Shown piece by piece: positions 32,779 to 43,009 of a DNA stretch of 64,000 bases. Each line of letters opens with the position of its first letter. The stretch's first letter is position 1. The notes beneath the pieces are model-generated. The model was not told where the DNA came from. It searched no databases and was given only the letters and a program-made list of their open reading frames with translations. A program made the position numbers and the translations under genes. The DNA comes from Gigaspora rosea (taxonomy: Eukaryota; Glomeromycota; Glomeromycetes; Diversisporales; Gigasporaceae). The DNA is taken from positions 349,476 through 413,475 of the forward strand of contig QKWP01000048.1 of assembly GCA_003550325.1 (NCBI GenBank). Direction: 5' to 3'.

Positions 32779-34320
32779 CAGTCAATATCATAAGTGTCCC
32801 CCCTCTAACTTTTTAAAAAGATACATCTTTGAAACTTTCACAGTAAATAGTACTCAATAAATATATATCAGTGAATTTTTTTCATAATTTTTTAATTACT
32901 ACAACAAAAGTTAGATGAGAGCCAACTTTTTGATAGATTTTTTTTTAAAAAAATAAAAAAAACAATTGAATTAATAAAAAATTAATAAAAAATTAGGAAC
33001 AAAATCAAAAATTTCAAAATTTAGTATGTTAAAATTCAAGCATTTTTATAGTAGTGACAAAAAATTTGAGTCGATTTGATGAGATAGTTGTGAGAAATTA
33101 ATTTTTGAATTTTAAATTTAAGTATTAGAAAGTATCATAGAAAAAAAAAGAAGGGTGTGACGACCTAGAGAAGTGTCCAGGTTGTCACCCCCAAGTGGCA
33201 GGTCGACAGTTCAAATGTCACTGGTGATGATAACGAAAATTAGACCTGTGTTGCGGTAACTGTGGCTCATCATCGGTTGGGTGAAAAACCTGTAACCTTG
33301 GTTCCACCATCTTGAATGGAAGCTCTCGGGCACAATAGTGTTTGTTACACTGAAAAATTCAAGGAACCGGAAAAACAGAAACCTGTTTGGAAAGACCCGA
33401 GTAAGGAGGTAGATTACGATCTCTGACGGCGCTACCATAAATAAGGTCGGTACTGGGATCCAAATGAACCTTACAAGGGCAAGGGACATACCTCGTTATT
33501 CGATTATCAGACCGCGTGGTACTAAAAATCCAGGGGCATAAAACAACGAAATGGGTCGAAGTTGCTCGACTAGTACTGGATGCCTGCGGGGTAAAATTAG
33601 CCCTAAGGCTGTTTGTGTAAGTTAATTGGTAGATTCGTATATTTAGATCAGAGGGTTTTGAATAGGCAATACCCGTAGTGGGTTGCAGGTATAGCAGCTA
33701 GTGTAGAACCTGTGGGCGGACTACTTAAATTAGGCACCAAAAGTGCATGTGTGGCTAGTTGTACCCTCGTCTTTGTACACAACCATTAATTAATAAAGTG
33801 GCCCAATAAGCCGAGCAAGGCTACAGTCTAAACGTAAAAAAAAAAAAAAAATAGAAAAAAAAGTTGCGCGACTAGGTTTTATTAATTTTAATATAGAAAA
33901 TAATTTATTTTCTATATTAAAATTAATAAAACTTAGTCGCACAACTTTTTTTTCTATGATACTTTCTAATACTTAAATTTAAAATTCAAAAATTAATTTC
34001 TCAACAACTATCTCATCAAATCGACTCAAATTTTTTGTCACTATTATAAAAATGCTTGAATTTTAACATACTAAATTTTTGAAATTTTTGATTTTGTTCC
34101 TAATTTTTTATTAATTTTTGATTAATTCAATTGTTTTTTTTATTTTTTTAAAAAAAAATCTATCAAAAAGTTGGCTCTCATCTAACTTTTGTTGTAGTAA
34201 TTAAAAAATCATGAAAAAATTCACTGATATATATTTATTGAGTACTATTTATTGTGAAAGTTTCAAAGCTGTATCTTTTTAATTTAAAAAGTTAGAGGGG
34301 GACACTTATGATTTTGACTG
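32779..34320. mobile_element. TA-flanked palindromic element carrying a retroposed insert
   Basis: The left arm (32779-33149) begins CAGTCAATATCATAAGTGTC. The right arm (33863-34320) mirrors it, ending GACACTTATGATTTTGACTG. TA flanks both ends (32777-32778, 34321-34322). A smaller palindrome centred near 33907 forms the tip. The left arm is separated from the tip by a poly(A)-ended insertion at 33150-33850. Without it the element is about 830 bp and nearly a perfect hairpin. Confidence 0.85.
33150..33850 (+). mobile_element. Retroposed poly(A) element, SINE-like
   Basis: A GC-richer 700-bp block ends in a run of about 16 A and is bounded by a 12-bp duplication ATAGAAAAAAAA (33137-33148 and 33851-33862), the mark of target-primed reverse transcription. 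No open frame of note is on the sense strand. Near the 5' end GACAGTTCAAATGTC (about 33208-33222) can form a 4-bp stem with a 7-base TTC-type loop, weakly like a tRNA T-arm/B box. It could be a SINE, a LINE 3' fragment or a retrocopy of a noncoding RNA. Confidence 0.65.
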
Positions 34321-34329
34321 TACTTATTA

Positions 34330-35015
34330 TGATATATGTATTTATGTAAATTAAATTGTTTTTCCATTTCAGCTAAAGGATTAATTTACTCAAGTTTATT
34401 TATCAAAATAACAAAGTTTGTGCATTCTTAGATATTTTTAAAATCCTTTAAAGATTCGTTATTTTCTTTGGAACGGAGTATGTAATAACACAAGTATATG
34501 GTTACTATAGCATGTTAAGTGATGTGCATTACAAAGTCTTAAATATATGATCAGATAATATGCTAAATGCAGTAAAACGTAAATTTCTATCATGATATGC
34601 ATCACATAGTTCTATATTTATCTATTGTATGAGAATAGTTTAACCAGACATCGCTTTAACAGGTTTTTGTCTGCATGACTATCATTATAAAAAAAATGTC
34701 TTATTGTCTTTCGGAATGCACAAACCAAATATGAAGCACATTATATTTTATCATACTGTGTCAGTATTTACCTTAAATACAAATAATGATTCGATTACTT
34801 ATAAAATTTAATTGTACATTCAATATCTCAAAGTTCACTTAATTAATTTGATTGATTGGATGTTTCTATAGTAACATTGATCATTAGTAGATTTTGGGGC
34901 CTAATTTGAAAATTAGTATGACACGTGATGAATTTTGGCAAATTTCGGTAAACAGGATGAAACCTAGGTTGCGAGGTAGTGAAATCTACTTGGTAGATCA
35001 GGTTAGAGTATGTTT
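34330..35015. other. AT-rich spacer
   Basis: No gene is seen; no bounded repeat. Confidence 0.4.
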
Positions 35016-35018
35016 TTA

Positions 35019-35647
35019 TTAGGCCACGCAAAGTTAATTTTTCATTTTGTATTACCCACAGACCAATTTTTTTCGATCCCAATTGTGCCATTGTTCGATT
35101 ATGGATATTTATTTTTTTCCTGCTATTTTCATCCAGTATTACACAATGGAAACTTTGATTCCCGTAGTTGTCCGATAGGACGACAGGAAAAAATGGCTTT
35201 TACAGTAAATTACAGTAAAATAATAATAATAATAATAATAATAAAAAGAATAAAAAAATGACCGACTGACCCATGTTTCTGATTCAATGTAAGTCATGCA
35301 AAGTGTTTTTCAGTTTGCATAACCTGGTGTTACAAAATTCCTGTCGGCAGGGCTGTTTTTTTTTTTTTTTTTATATAAAAAATTAATTTTGCGTTGAATA
35401 AATTAATAGATTCATGTTTACATTTAAGGTTACAAAAAGCTATTCTTCGGTTTGAATAATATGGAATCGGTTTTTTTTTATTGGACCCATCGGGTAATTC
35501 CAAAAAATTAAGTTCATCATCGGGTAACCCCAGAAAAAAATATTAAATGACAAAAATGGAATAATAGGAATTTAAAAAAGAATTTTTTTATTAGAAAAAT
35601 TGGGTTGGTGGGTTATGCAAACCGAAAAATTAACTTTGCGTGGTCTT
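35019..35647. mobile_element. MITE with GCAAAGTTAATTTTT ends, fused to an LRR remnant
   Basis: The left end is TTAGGCCACGCAAAGTTAAT and the right AATTAACTTTGCGTGGTCTT. A second inner inverted pair is TTCAGTTTGCATAACC (about 35310) and GGTTATGCAAACCGAA (35611-35626). It contains an (AAT)n run at 35219-35243. Related sequence recurs at 63481-63680. Target duplication unclear. Confidence 0.65.
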
Positions 35648-36270
35648 ATAATAAGTTGGATGAATCAGCAGGAAAAGCACTGTCTGAAGCTTTATATAAA
35701 AATACTACTTTAACTAATTTAAATTTAAATAATAATGAGTTGGGTGGATCAGCAGGAAAAGCATTGGCAAAGCTTTATGCAAAAATACTACGTTAACCTA
35801 TTTAAATTTAGAAAGTAATAGGTTTGAGTGAATCAGCGGGAAAAGCACTGGCTGAAGCTATATGCAAAAATACTATGTTAACTTATTTAAATATAATCAG
35901 CAGGAAAAGTACTGGATGAAGCTATATGCAAAAATACTACGTTAACTTGTTTAAAAATAAATATTAATGGCTTGGGTGAATCAGCAGAAAAAGCACTGGC
36001 TGAAGCTATATGCAAAAATACTACGCTAACTAATTTAAATTTATGTTATATAGCAATGAGTTTGGTGAATTAGAAGAAAAAGCACTAGCAAAAGTTTTAT
36101 GCGAAAGTATTATGTTAACTAGTTTAGATTTAAGTTCTAACTACTATCTTGATGAATAGCAAGAAACTCACTAACAGATGCTTTATGCAGGGAAATAAAC
36201 TAGATGAATTGACAAGAAAAGCACTTGCTGAATATCAAGCAAAAAAATTCTCATACTAATTTAAATTTAT
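35605..36270 (+). pseudogene. LRR (ribonuclease-inhibitor-like) gene remnant
   Basis: About seven to eight 28-residue repeats are visible in shifting frames. The core is ESAGKALAEALCKNTTLTxL followed by N-rich LNLNNNEL, matching the RI-like LxxLxLxxNxLGxxAxxLAexL consensus of NLRC3-type proteins. The nucleotide unit GAATCAGCAGGAAAAGCACT recurs every 80-90 bp. Frame changes near 35785, 35890 and 36040 and stops near 36065 and 36160 break it, and no start is seen. The first 15 codons (VGYANRKINFAW) belong to the neighbouring MITE end. It would have been a scaffold or recognition protein; the substrate is unknown. Confidence 0.75.
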
Positions 36271-36279
36271 CATCGGGAT

Positions 36280-36455
36280 TAAGATAATATTTGCTAAAAT
36301 TTACTTATACTCAATCACTATCGATTCTAAATAATCCTACTCTTAGTTACCTTAAAAAATATAGTACAAGCCAAAATTTTTAAATTTTATATTTAAAATA
36401 GACCAAATTTGAATTAGCTTTAGCCATCAATTTAAATGGTGTTTTTGTTAATTAT
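36280..36455. other. Spacer between the LRR remnant and the nested element cluster
   Basis: Nothing recognisable. Confidence 0.3.
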
Positions 36456-36507
36456 TAATTAGTAATTCGCAAGAGATGGAAGGAATTACTATAGTAATAC
36501 TATATAT

Positions 36508-37706
36508 TGTAACAAAGTAAAATTTTAATTTTAATATTGTAAACATTTTGCTTATTTGTATTATTCCCCAATGTAAATAATTCATACTAAAATGGTGGCT
36601 TAGTAGCTTAACACATGAATATCATTGTGGCCATATTAAGGCATGGGGATGGCTACGTATATGTAGTCGTTTAAACTTGATGGACAATGAAAGTTAGCAA
36701 AGCCACTGTGTAAATGTAGCCAAGAGAGCGTAAACATAGCCAGGCCAGCATAAATATAACGATTATAGAGATAGTATAGTCCAAGCCATGTAAATACAAA
36801 TAGAATTCAAAATGTATATAAAGGCCTCGAGTTCAAGCCCAAAAGAGATTAATTAAGTTCTAATTAAGTTTTATCATTGTTAAATTAAGTTCCTATCGAT
36901 GTAAATAAAGACTTCCCTTATTATTATTAAATAAATCACATCTTTCCTTGAATACCGAAATTATACTTATTTTTGAATTCGACTTGTAACTTTAATAACC
37001 CTTTTTAAAACTCAATTCAATAGACTGAATTGACTTGTAGCCTCGAATCAGCTTTATTAAAACTCGAATTCGATATAACTCCATTTTGGTTAACCCTTTG
37101 AAATTATACACGAGATGCATATCGGCCTATTAATAGTCTCTTGTAAAGTTTTTTAGTTTAAATAATTATCCGATAAACGTTGTTTATTTTAGTTTCACCA
37201 GTTTCAGCTAGTTTTTTTATATTACTTATAACCTTCCTGCACCTACAGGAAATTATTAACCTCTACATCGATCACTAAACCCGTAATACGCATTTCGATT
37301 CTACCAACCCTCTATATAACCGCCTTTAATTATACTCCGTGACCTATATATTAATATATTTATATCTCTCTCACCATACATGGTTGGAGCGTAAATTGGC
37401 ACTATTGTCCAGTGTTGTCATTTGGACGTTTTTTGGACATTTTGGACATTTTTTCAAATTAAAATTACTTAAAATTTTATTAAGATAATCTATTTTAATT
37501 TTTTCACCAATGAGTCCAGCACCTAAAAAAATATATAATTATATATTTTTTAAAATTACTTTATTAATTAGTTAAACATGGGACATAGGCTTGGACGATT
37601 TTGGACAATCTTGGACGTTGGACAAAAAACATAGTATGAACACGTCCAAGTGACAACACTACTATTGTCTATATTGTTTTACTCGCTCTCCCAATTAACC
37701 GTTACA
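36508..37706 (+). mobile_element. Solo LTR (fossil) holding a hAT MITE
   Basis: Ends are TGTAAC and GTTACA, with ATAT at 36504-36507 and 37707-37710 as target duplication. A GTATATAAAGG promoter-like motif lies near 36813 and AATAAA near 36904, as expected in an LTR. Without the MITE at 37410-37661 it is about 940 bp. It is only the LTR left after recombination, with no internal genes; the family is not known. Confidence 0.7.
37410..37661. mobile_element. hAT MITE family H2, copy 1
   Basis: 252 bp starting CAGTGTTGTCATTTGGACG and ending CAAGTGACAACACTA, with exact 8-bp duplications CTATTGTC (37402-37409, 37662-37669). The ends match those of 54640-54911. Confidence 0.9.
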
Positions 37707-37946
37707 ATATACATGAGGGGATATTAAACATAATAAAAACAATTGATACAGTCAAACCCCTCTATAATCACTAAGTTGGTTACACATCAATATGGTGATT
37801 ATATTTAAATGTGATTATAACTTTAAACCTCTATATAGTCACAGTTATATTAAAATTTTTATAAAGTGATTATAAAAATTTATAATAAAAAAACTATTAC
37901 AAATCATTAAATTGAATATTTAAAACCAAAATATACTGTAACACTA

Positions 37947-38444
37947 GTGATACGAGTTGACCTCGGCCCAACGGCCGGGTCGATGGGCGGGTCGACCCTC
38001 AGCCCGCACCTTTGTGGGCCGGGCCTGTTGGTAAGAGAAGTGTTAGAATCGATTATCTTCTAAAGTATTTCAAGCTAGGAATTAAATAAAAGTCAGCTAG
38101 TCATTTTATAATAATGTAAGAGAATTGGCTTATTTAGGTGATAAACTGCAAATAGCGAATATAATCTAAGTATAAGAATGTTTGGAGACATAGACAATCA
38201 ATCAACATGAAACGCTAACATGCTGGAATTTTTCTCAAGGACAAAAAGAATAAAAATTAAATCATTTAATATCACTAAAATTAGATAAAAAACTACCTGA
38301 TGACTTTTTACACGTTTAATATAGATAAATATTGACTGATTCTGATCAAAAAAAATTACACTAGTAAAAGGTCGGCCTGGTCGACCGGCCCGAGTTTTTT
38401 TTGGATCAGCCTCGGCCCGCGATTTTTTCATCGACCCGTATCAC
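37947..38444. mobile_element. TA-flanked MITE with GC-rich GGGTCGA ends
   Basis: Ends GTGATACGAGTTGACC and TCGACCCGTATCAC are inverted; TA at 37945-37946 and 38445-38446. Both ends carry GGCCGGGTCGA-like GC-rich blocks around an AT-rich middle. A 77-codon minus-strand frame inside is not recognisable. Confidence 0.75.
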
Positions 38445-38506
38445 TATATAACACAAATACTATTTTATTATTTTTTTTACTAATAAGACAAATTAATAAT
38501 ACTAAA

Positions 38507-39050
38507 GAAAGTGCAGTAAATTACGTAATTAGATAGGACTATTGACCAATCAAAATTTATCTTTTATAATATTAAAAAAACTCAAAAATGTCTTTAACCC
38601 TTCGATCGATTACAGTTACTACATAGTAAAGTTTAAATTTTACCATGTGAATCGATCAAACTCGCTTAAGTAAACTTTTCAGGCAATCAAATACACTTAC
38701 CCTAAAATTTTTATCTATATTAAAGAACTTTTTATTATTTGACTTTTTGATTTTACGTTCGATGAAAAAATTAAAATTTTTTAAAAAAATATATTCGATG
38801 AACGTAAAAATTAAAAGTTAAATAATAAAAACTATATCAATTTTAATAAAAATTTCAGAGTGTGCGTATTTTGATGTTCCAAACAAGTTTAATTAATCAA
38901 TATTTATCGATTTTCATAGTAAAATCTAGACTTTACTATGTAGCAACTTTTTACAAATTTTAATTATAATAAATACTTAGCTATTTTACTATATATATAT
39001 AGGACGTGATAAGTGGGACCCCTTCTCCCACTAATAAATTACATGATTTA
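38507..39050. mobile_element. Relative of the PIF/Harbinger-like MITE with a full palindromic core
   Basis: The left end AGTGCAGTAAATTACGTAAT and following GGACTATTGACCAATCAAA match 56505-56575. The core (about 38595-38950) is a palindrome alike to the 370-bp units at 15800-16940 (TACATAGTAAAGTTTAAATT ... CTATGTAGCAAC). The right end is worn. Confidence 0.65.
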
Positions 39051-39606
39051 AAAAATTGGTGATTATAAAGAGGTATATTCTTAATAAAATTGATAAAAAA
39101 ATCAAAATTTTTGGGTGATAGTGATTATGGGTGATTTGTGACTATATTGAGGTTTTTTTACTATATTTAAGTCTGTTGCACAATAATGGGTGCTTATATA
39201 GAGGTGTGACTATATAGACTGTAATTATAGAGGGGTCAGACTGTACCTATAATCTAGAGCCAGAATTAAAATTTCACAATTCCTGTCAAGCCAACATCTT
39301 TTGTATTGCTAACCAAACTGTAGAGACAAGTTTTCTCTTTCTAATGGTGGTAAAATCATCAAAATTGGCCTAATATATCAAGAGATATTCTCATTTTTGT
39401 TTTTATGATCATATGAAATTTCTTTGCAGATCTGCAAAGAAATTTCATATAGCCACAAAAACAAAAATAAGAATACCTCTTGATATATTAGGTCAATTTT
39501 GATGATTTTACCACCATTAGAAAGAGAAAACTTGTCTCTACAGTTTGGTTAGCAATACAAAAGATTGACTTGACAGGAATTGTGAAATTTTAATTCTGGT
39601 TCCAGA

Positions 39607-39748
39607 CAGTGTTTAAAATAGCATAGTAAAAATCCGGATCCACCGGTATTTTGATAAAATTTTGAGCAAAAAAAACCGGTTTTTAATATATAAAAACAGG
39701 ATTTTTTTGCTTTGCACCGGTAAATTTCAAATCCTATTTTAAACACTG
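39607..39748. mobile_element. hAT MITE family H1, copy 2
   Basis: 142 bp with ends CAGTGTTTAAAATAG and CTATTTTAAACACTG and exact 8-bp duplications GTTCCAGA (39599-39606, 39749-39756). Same ends as 20766-21020, with ACCGGT motifs inside. Confidence 0.92.
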
Positions 39749-39844
39749 GTTCCAGATTATACATATTAATTGTTTTTATTATTTAATATCCCATTTTTAT
39801 ATATAGAAATTCTGTACATCTCTTGCGAATCACGAATTAAATAA

Positions 39845-41035
39845 TATTTATTTTATTATGTAAATATATAGGTTAAATGTCTCTAAAAAGGTCTTATTAA
39901 TTAATACAATATTAAAGCATAAAATCTTTAATGATCTAAGTGATTAACAAAATATACTTAACCCATGATTAATCTGTTCAACTTAATTTTATATATACAA
40001 TGAAAAAGAATTTTTAATAAAAAATCAAAATTATATAAAAAATTAGTAAATATTTAATAAATAACAAAGCTAATAAATTTGGCTATTTTATAACGGTTGA
40101 CTCATTAGCTTTAAATTTTCTTTTCAATTTCTTCGATTTTGTTAATTTGTTTCAATTTTATTGTTTTATATAACAATACCCCGAAGTTGTTAAATACGGT
40201 AATAAGAATGGGTTAAAAGAAAATGATAAGTTTTTATATAAGCAAAATCTATCTTGATCATTTTTTACCAATGTCAAAAGACAGTTTTAAAATAATGTTG
40301 GAATTGGCTAATATTTTTTAGTTAATTAAGTATACAATATTGGGAAAAAATTGTAGAATAACGGTAATTTGGCAAATGATCATGTGCAGCTCTGTGGCAT
40401 GTGTAGCCAATCTTTGCCAAATTACTGTATTCGACAATTTGCCAATATTAGTATTATCCGGCAATTTATGATCATGATTGGTAGGAGTTGCTCGCTGAGT
40501 TTTAATTTGAATAAACATGATTATGTCATAACACATGAAAAAATAACAAGAAGAAATTTTTTTATGATCATATGAGTTTTGAAGGATAACTAAGTTTATT
40601 AGGTTTGTGTACTGTATCATCAATGTTTATTATTTCAAAAATTGTATGCTATACACATTTTGAATTAATGTGTATTTCTGAAGTAATATAAATCAATTGA
40701 TCATATATCTATTTTTCTATGCTGGATATCATCAACACAAACTAGTGATATAGGCTGATGCCAAATTCTCAGCCAACCCAGCTGCGAAAATTAATCTGTC
40801 TGGTCGACTGGGCTGATCATATTGTTAAAAAAACTTTCAGTCAAACAAAAATGCAAAGTAGTCTTATAATTTGATCTTCTCAATATGAAAATAGTTAGAA
40901 TTACATCACGATACTTGTGCAAGATTTCAATTGCTAAAAAATTACATAGAGATGCATTACCAGTAATGGAAGTGTATAGTTTAATTCATATATTGTGTAT
41001 GTATACAAAATCTTGACACTTATTGGTTGTTCCAA
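39845..41035. other. AT-rich spacer
   Basis: No gene. Overlapping frames on both strands at 40318-40623 lack any recognisable domain. Confidence 0.4.
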
Positions 41036-41038
41036 TTT

Positions 41039-41335
41039 TATGTATTACGTTAGAAATCATCTTTACACAGCCCTGATCAGATAATCTAGAGTCTGGATCT
41101 GTTATACTGTTTTAAATCCAATTAAGACCAGTTTTGACCATATGGAAAAAATTGAATCGGCCTCCAAACTATAAGATGATCTATGCTAGAGAATGTGTAT
41201 TGCGTTAAAAATTATCTTTATTTAGAGTCTGGATCCATTATACTGTTTTAAATCCAATTAAGACCAGTTTTGACCATATGTAAAAAATTGAATCGGCCTC
41301 TAAACTATAAGATGATTTATGCTAGAGAATATGTA
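41039..41335. repeat. Tandem duplication of ~140-155 bp
   Basis: GTCTGGATCTGTTATACTGT (41091) recurs at 41227. The rest, through GACCAGTTTTGACCATATG and ATTGAATCGGCCTC to ATGCTAGAGAAT, is over 90% identical by eye; the offset is 136 bp. Confidence 0.85.
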
Positions 41336-41376
41336 TGATGCTTTTTAAAGTAGCAAAATCTTACGTTGGGTAAGGG

Positions 41377-42295
41377 TAGTGATGTGCTGCATATAGTACA
41401 GTATGCAAAAAATTTTTTAGAATCTTCTATAACAAATTATAAAATTATTTATATCTTAAATTTGCCATTATAAAATGCCTTTTATTTTCTAAGCAAACTT
41501 ATTCCTTGCAAAATTTTGTATATAGGTTTATATATCATATGCGTACTATACGTATTTCACATACTATACACACTATACAACTATACGTACTGTATTAGGG
41601 TGGAGCATCAACTATGTAAATCAAAACTATGTTAGATACATTGATCAATTTACTGTGATCAAATTTTATTGGCGAAATTAATGTAATAAATTGAATATTA
41701 TTTTTATATTGTTTAATTATAAAAAAAAGAGCAATATTATAAAAGATTCACACAAGTATCGTACTTATTTTTCAAGTTTCTTTTGAATGAGAAATGTTCT
41801 TTAGAACCATTTCGAAGGTTCTATATTTAATTTTTTGTGTTAGCTTTAAATAAGGTTCAACTTATTTATTTAACTTATAGTTTTGAGTTTTTTTTTATAT
41901 TTTAACTAACAAAATTCAACTTATTCTATAAGATAATTGTACAAAATTTATATATCGATAAAAAATTTGAAAATATAGTTTTATTCTTTAGCATTTTAAA
42001 AACAATTCGTGAAAGTTTCAAGGTAATTCAATTTCTTGATAATAAGTTGAATCGCTTTGAAATATCAATTATTAATTATATTATGTTCTTACTGTAATTC
42101 CAGTTAAATATACAATCTGAATTTGAATAAATTAATTGTTGTTTGTGTAATGCAAAAATCTGTGATATAAAAAATGCTATAGTTATCTAACATAGGTTTG
42201 ATTTCTTAGTTGATGTTCCATCCTAGTACTGTATATACTGTACGTACTGTACACTAAAAAAAATTCAGACATCATATAAATGGCACATCACTAGG
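41377..42295. mobile_element. hAT-like element, 919 bp, with a second element inside
   Basis: Ends TAGTGATGTGC and GCACATCACTA; exact 8-bp duplications GGTAAGGG (41369-41376, 42296-42303). Both arms carry GTACAGTA/TACTGTAC-type motifs. A TIR element at 41596-42225 lies inside. No coding sequence. Confidence 0.9.
41596..42225. mobile_element. TIR element with 9-bp duplication, nested in the hAT-like element
   Basis: Ends TAGGGTGGAGCATCAACT and (complement of right) TAGGATGGAACATCAACT, continuing into TATGTTAGATA in both arms. Flanks GTACTGTAT at 41587-41595 and 42226-42234. A 9-bp duplication suggests Mutator-like or hAT-like. Confidence 0.8.
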
Positions 42296-42303
42296 TAAGG
42301 GCA

Positions 42304-42735
42304 TACTAGAGTTAGAACCTCAAGGATTTTTATAATCTGGATATAAGTAGAATTAAAAAAGATCCATCCAGATTAATCCTATTTAAATCCAGATATAAAT
42401 ATATCCAGATTAGTAAAATATAAAATATATCCAGATATGTTTTATATCTGGATTGATAAATATATCCAGATTAATAAAATATATACAGATATGTTTTATA
42501 TCCAGATTGATAAATATATCTGGATTAATAAAATATATTCAGATATTTTTTATATCCAGATTTGATATAGGATAAAACTTTAATGATTAATGAAACCCCC
42601 AACGATTGATGAAACCTATGACGAATAATGAAACCTATGACAAATTGACGAAACTTATGACAAATTGATGAAATCTCTGAGAAAACCCTTGACAAAACCT
42701 CTAATAATTGATGAAAACATTGGCAACCGATTCAG
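42304..42735. repeat. Left arm of a fold-back: ATCCAGATATA array and TGATGAAACC array
   Basis: 42340-42560 holds about four 55-60 bp units of AAATATATCCAGATTAATAA / TTTTATATCCAGATTGATAA. 42575-42730 holds units of GATGAAACCTATGACAAATT. Both appear in opposite orientation at 48205-48790. Confidence 0.75.
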
Positions 42736-43009
42736 CCAGTAATTAAACAACAAGCATCTATATAATGATCTTTGGATATACTAATCTTTAAATTGTTTCA
42801 AAAGAATATTATTTATTATAAGATTCATTGGTTTTTTCTTTTTCTTCTTTTGTATATATTCAAATGTGAAGTTGATCTGGAATAATCATTCATATTGGGT
42901 TGATCCAGAATAGTTAAAATTTATGCACACGTTTATTTTCGTCGATTCTGGATCTGTGCGAAAGAAGAAAGAGAAGCGAAAATATTCCCAATAGTTAAAT
43001 TGAACAATT

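Larger units (their letters stand above)
37749..39243. mobile_element. Pogo-type nonautonomous element, 1.5 kb, with nested elements
   Basis: The left end is CAGTCAAACCCCTCTATAAT and the complement of the right CAGTCTGACCCCTCTATAAT; TA at 37747-37748 and 39244-39245. Subterminal GTGATTATA motifs occur at both ends. It contains a TA-flanked MITE at 37947-38444 and a relative of the palindrome family at about 38507-39050. No transposase is present. Confidence 0.85.
36456..39839. mobile_element. Fold-back element split by several later insertions
   Basis: The outer inverted ends are TAATTAGTAATTCGCAAGAG (left) and CTCTTGCGAATCACGAATTA (right). Arm sequence resumes at 37711-37748 (GGGATATTAAACATAATAAA) and 39246-39430, mirrored at 39430-39606 and 39757-39839. 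The hairpin tip is near 39431 (GCAGATCTGC). Insertions: a solo LTR at 36508-37706, a TA element at 37749-39243 and a hAT MITE at 39607-39748. The founder was roughly 500-550 bp. Confidence 0.75.

Noticed and set aside
33195-33235. tRNA gene in the retroposed block
   Set aside because: Only a weak T-arm-like hairpin; no full cloverleaf could be drawn.
33211-33489. 92-codon minus-strand frame
   Set aside because: Antisense to the poly(A)-ended retroposed block; no domain.
38198-38431. 77-codon minus-strand frame
   Set aside because: Spans the GC-rich end of a MITE; no domain.
42340-42560. Regular repeats suggesting a CRISPR array
   Set aside because: Units are AT-rich, inverted and adjoining without unique spacers; eukaryotic context.
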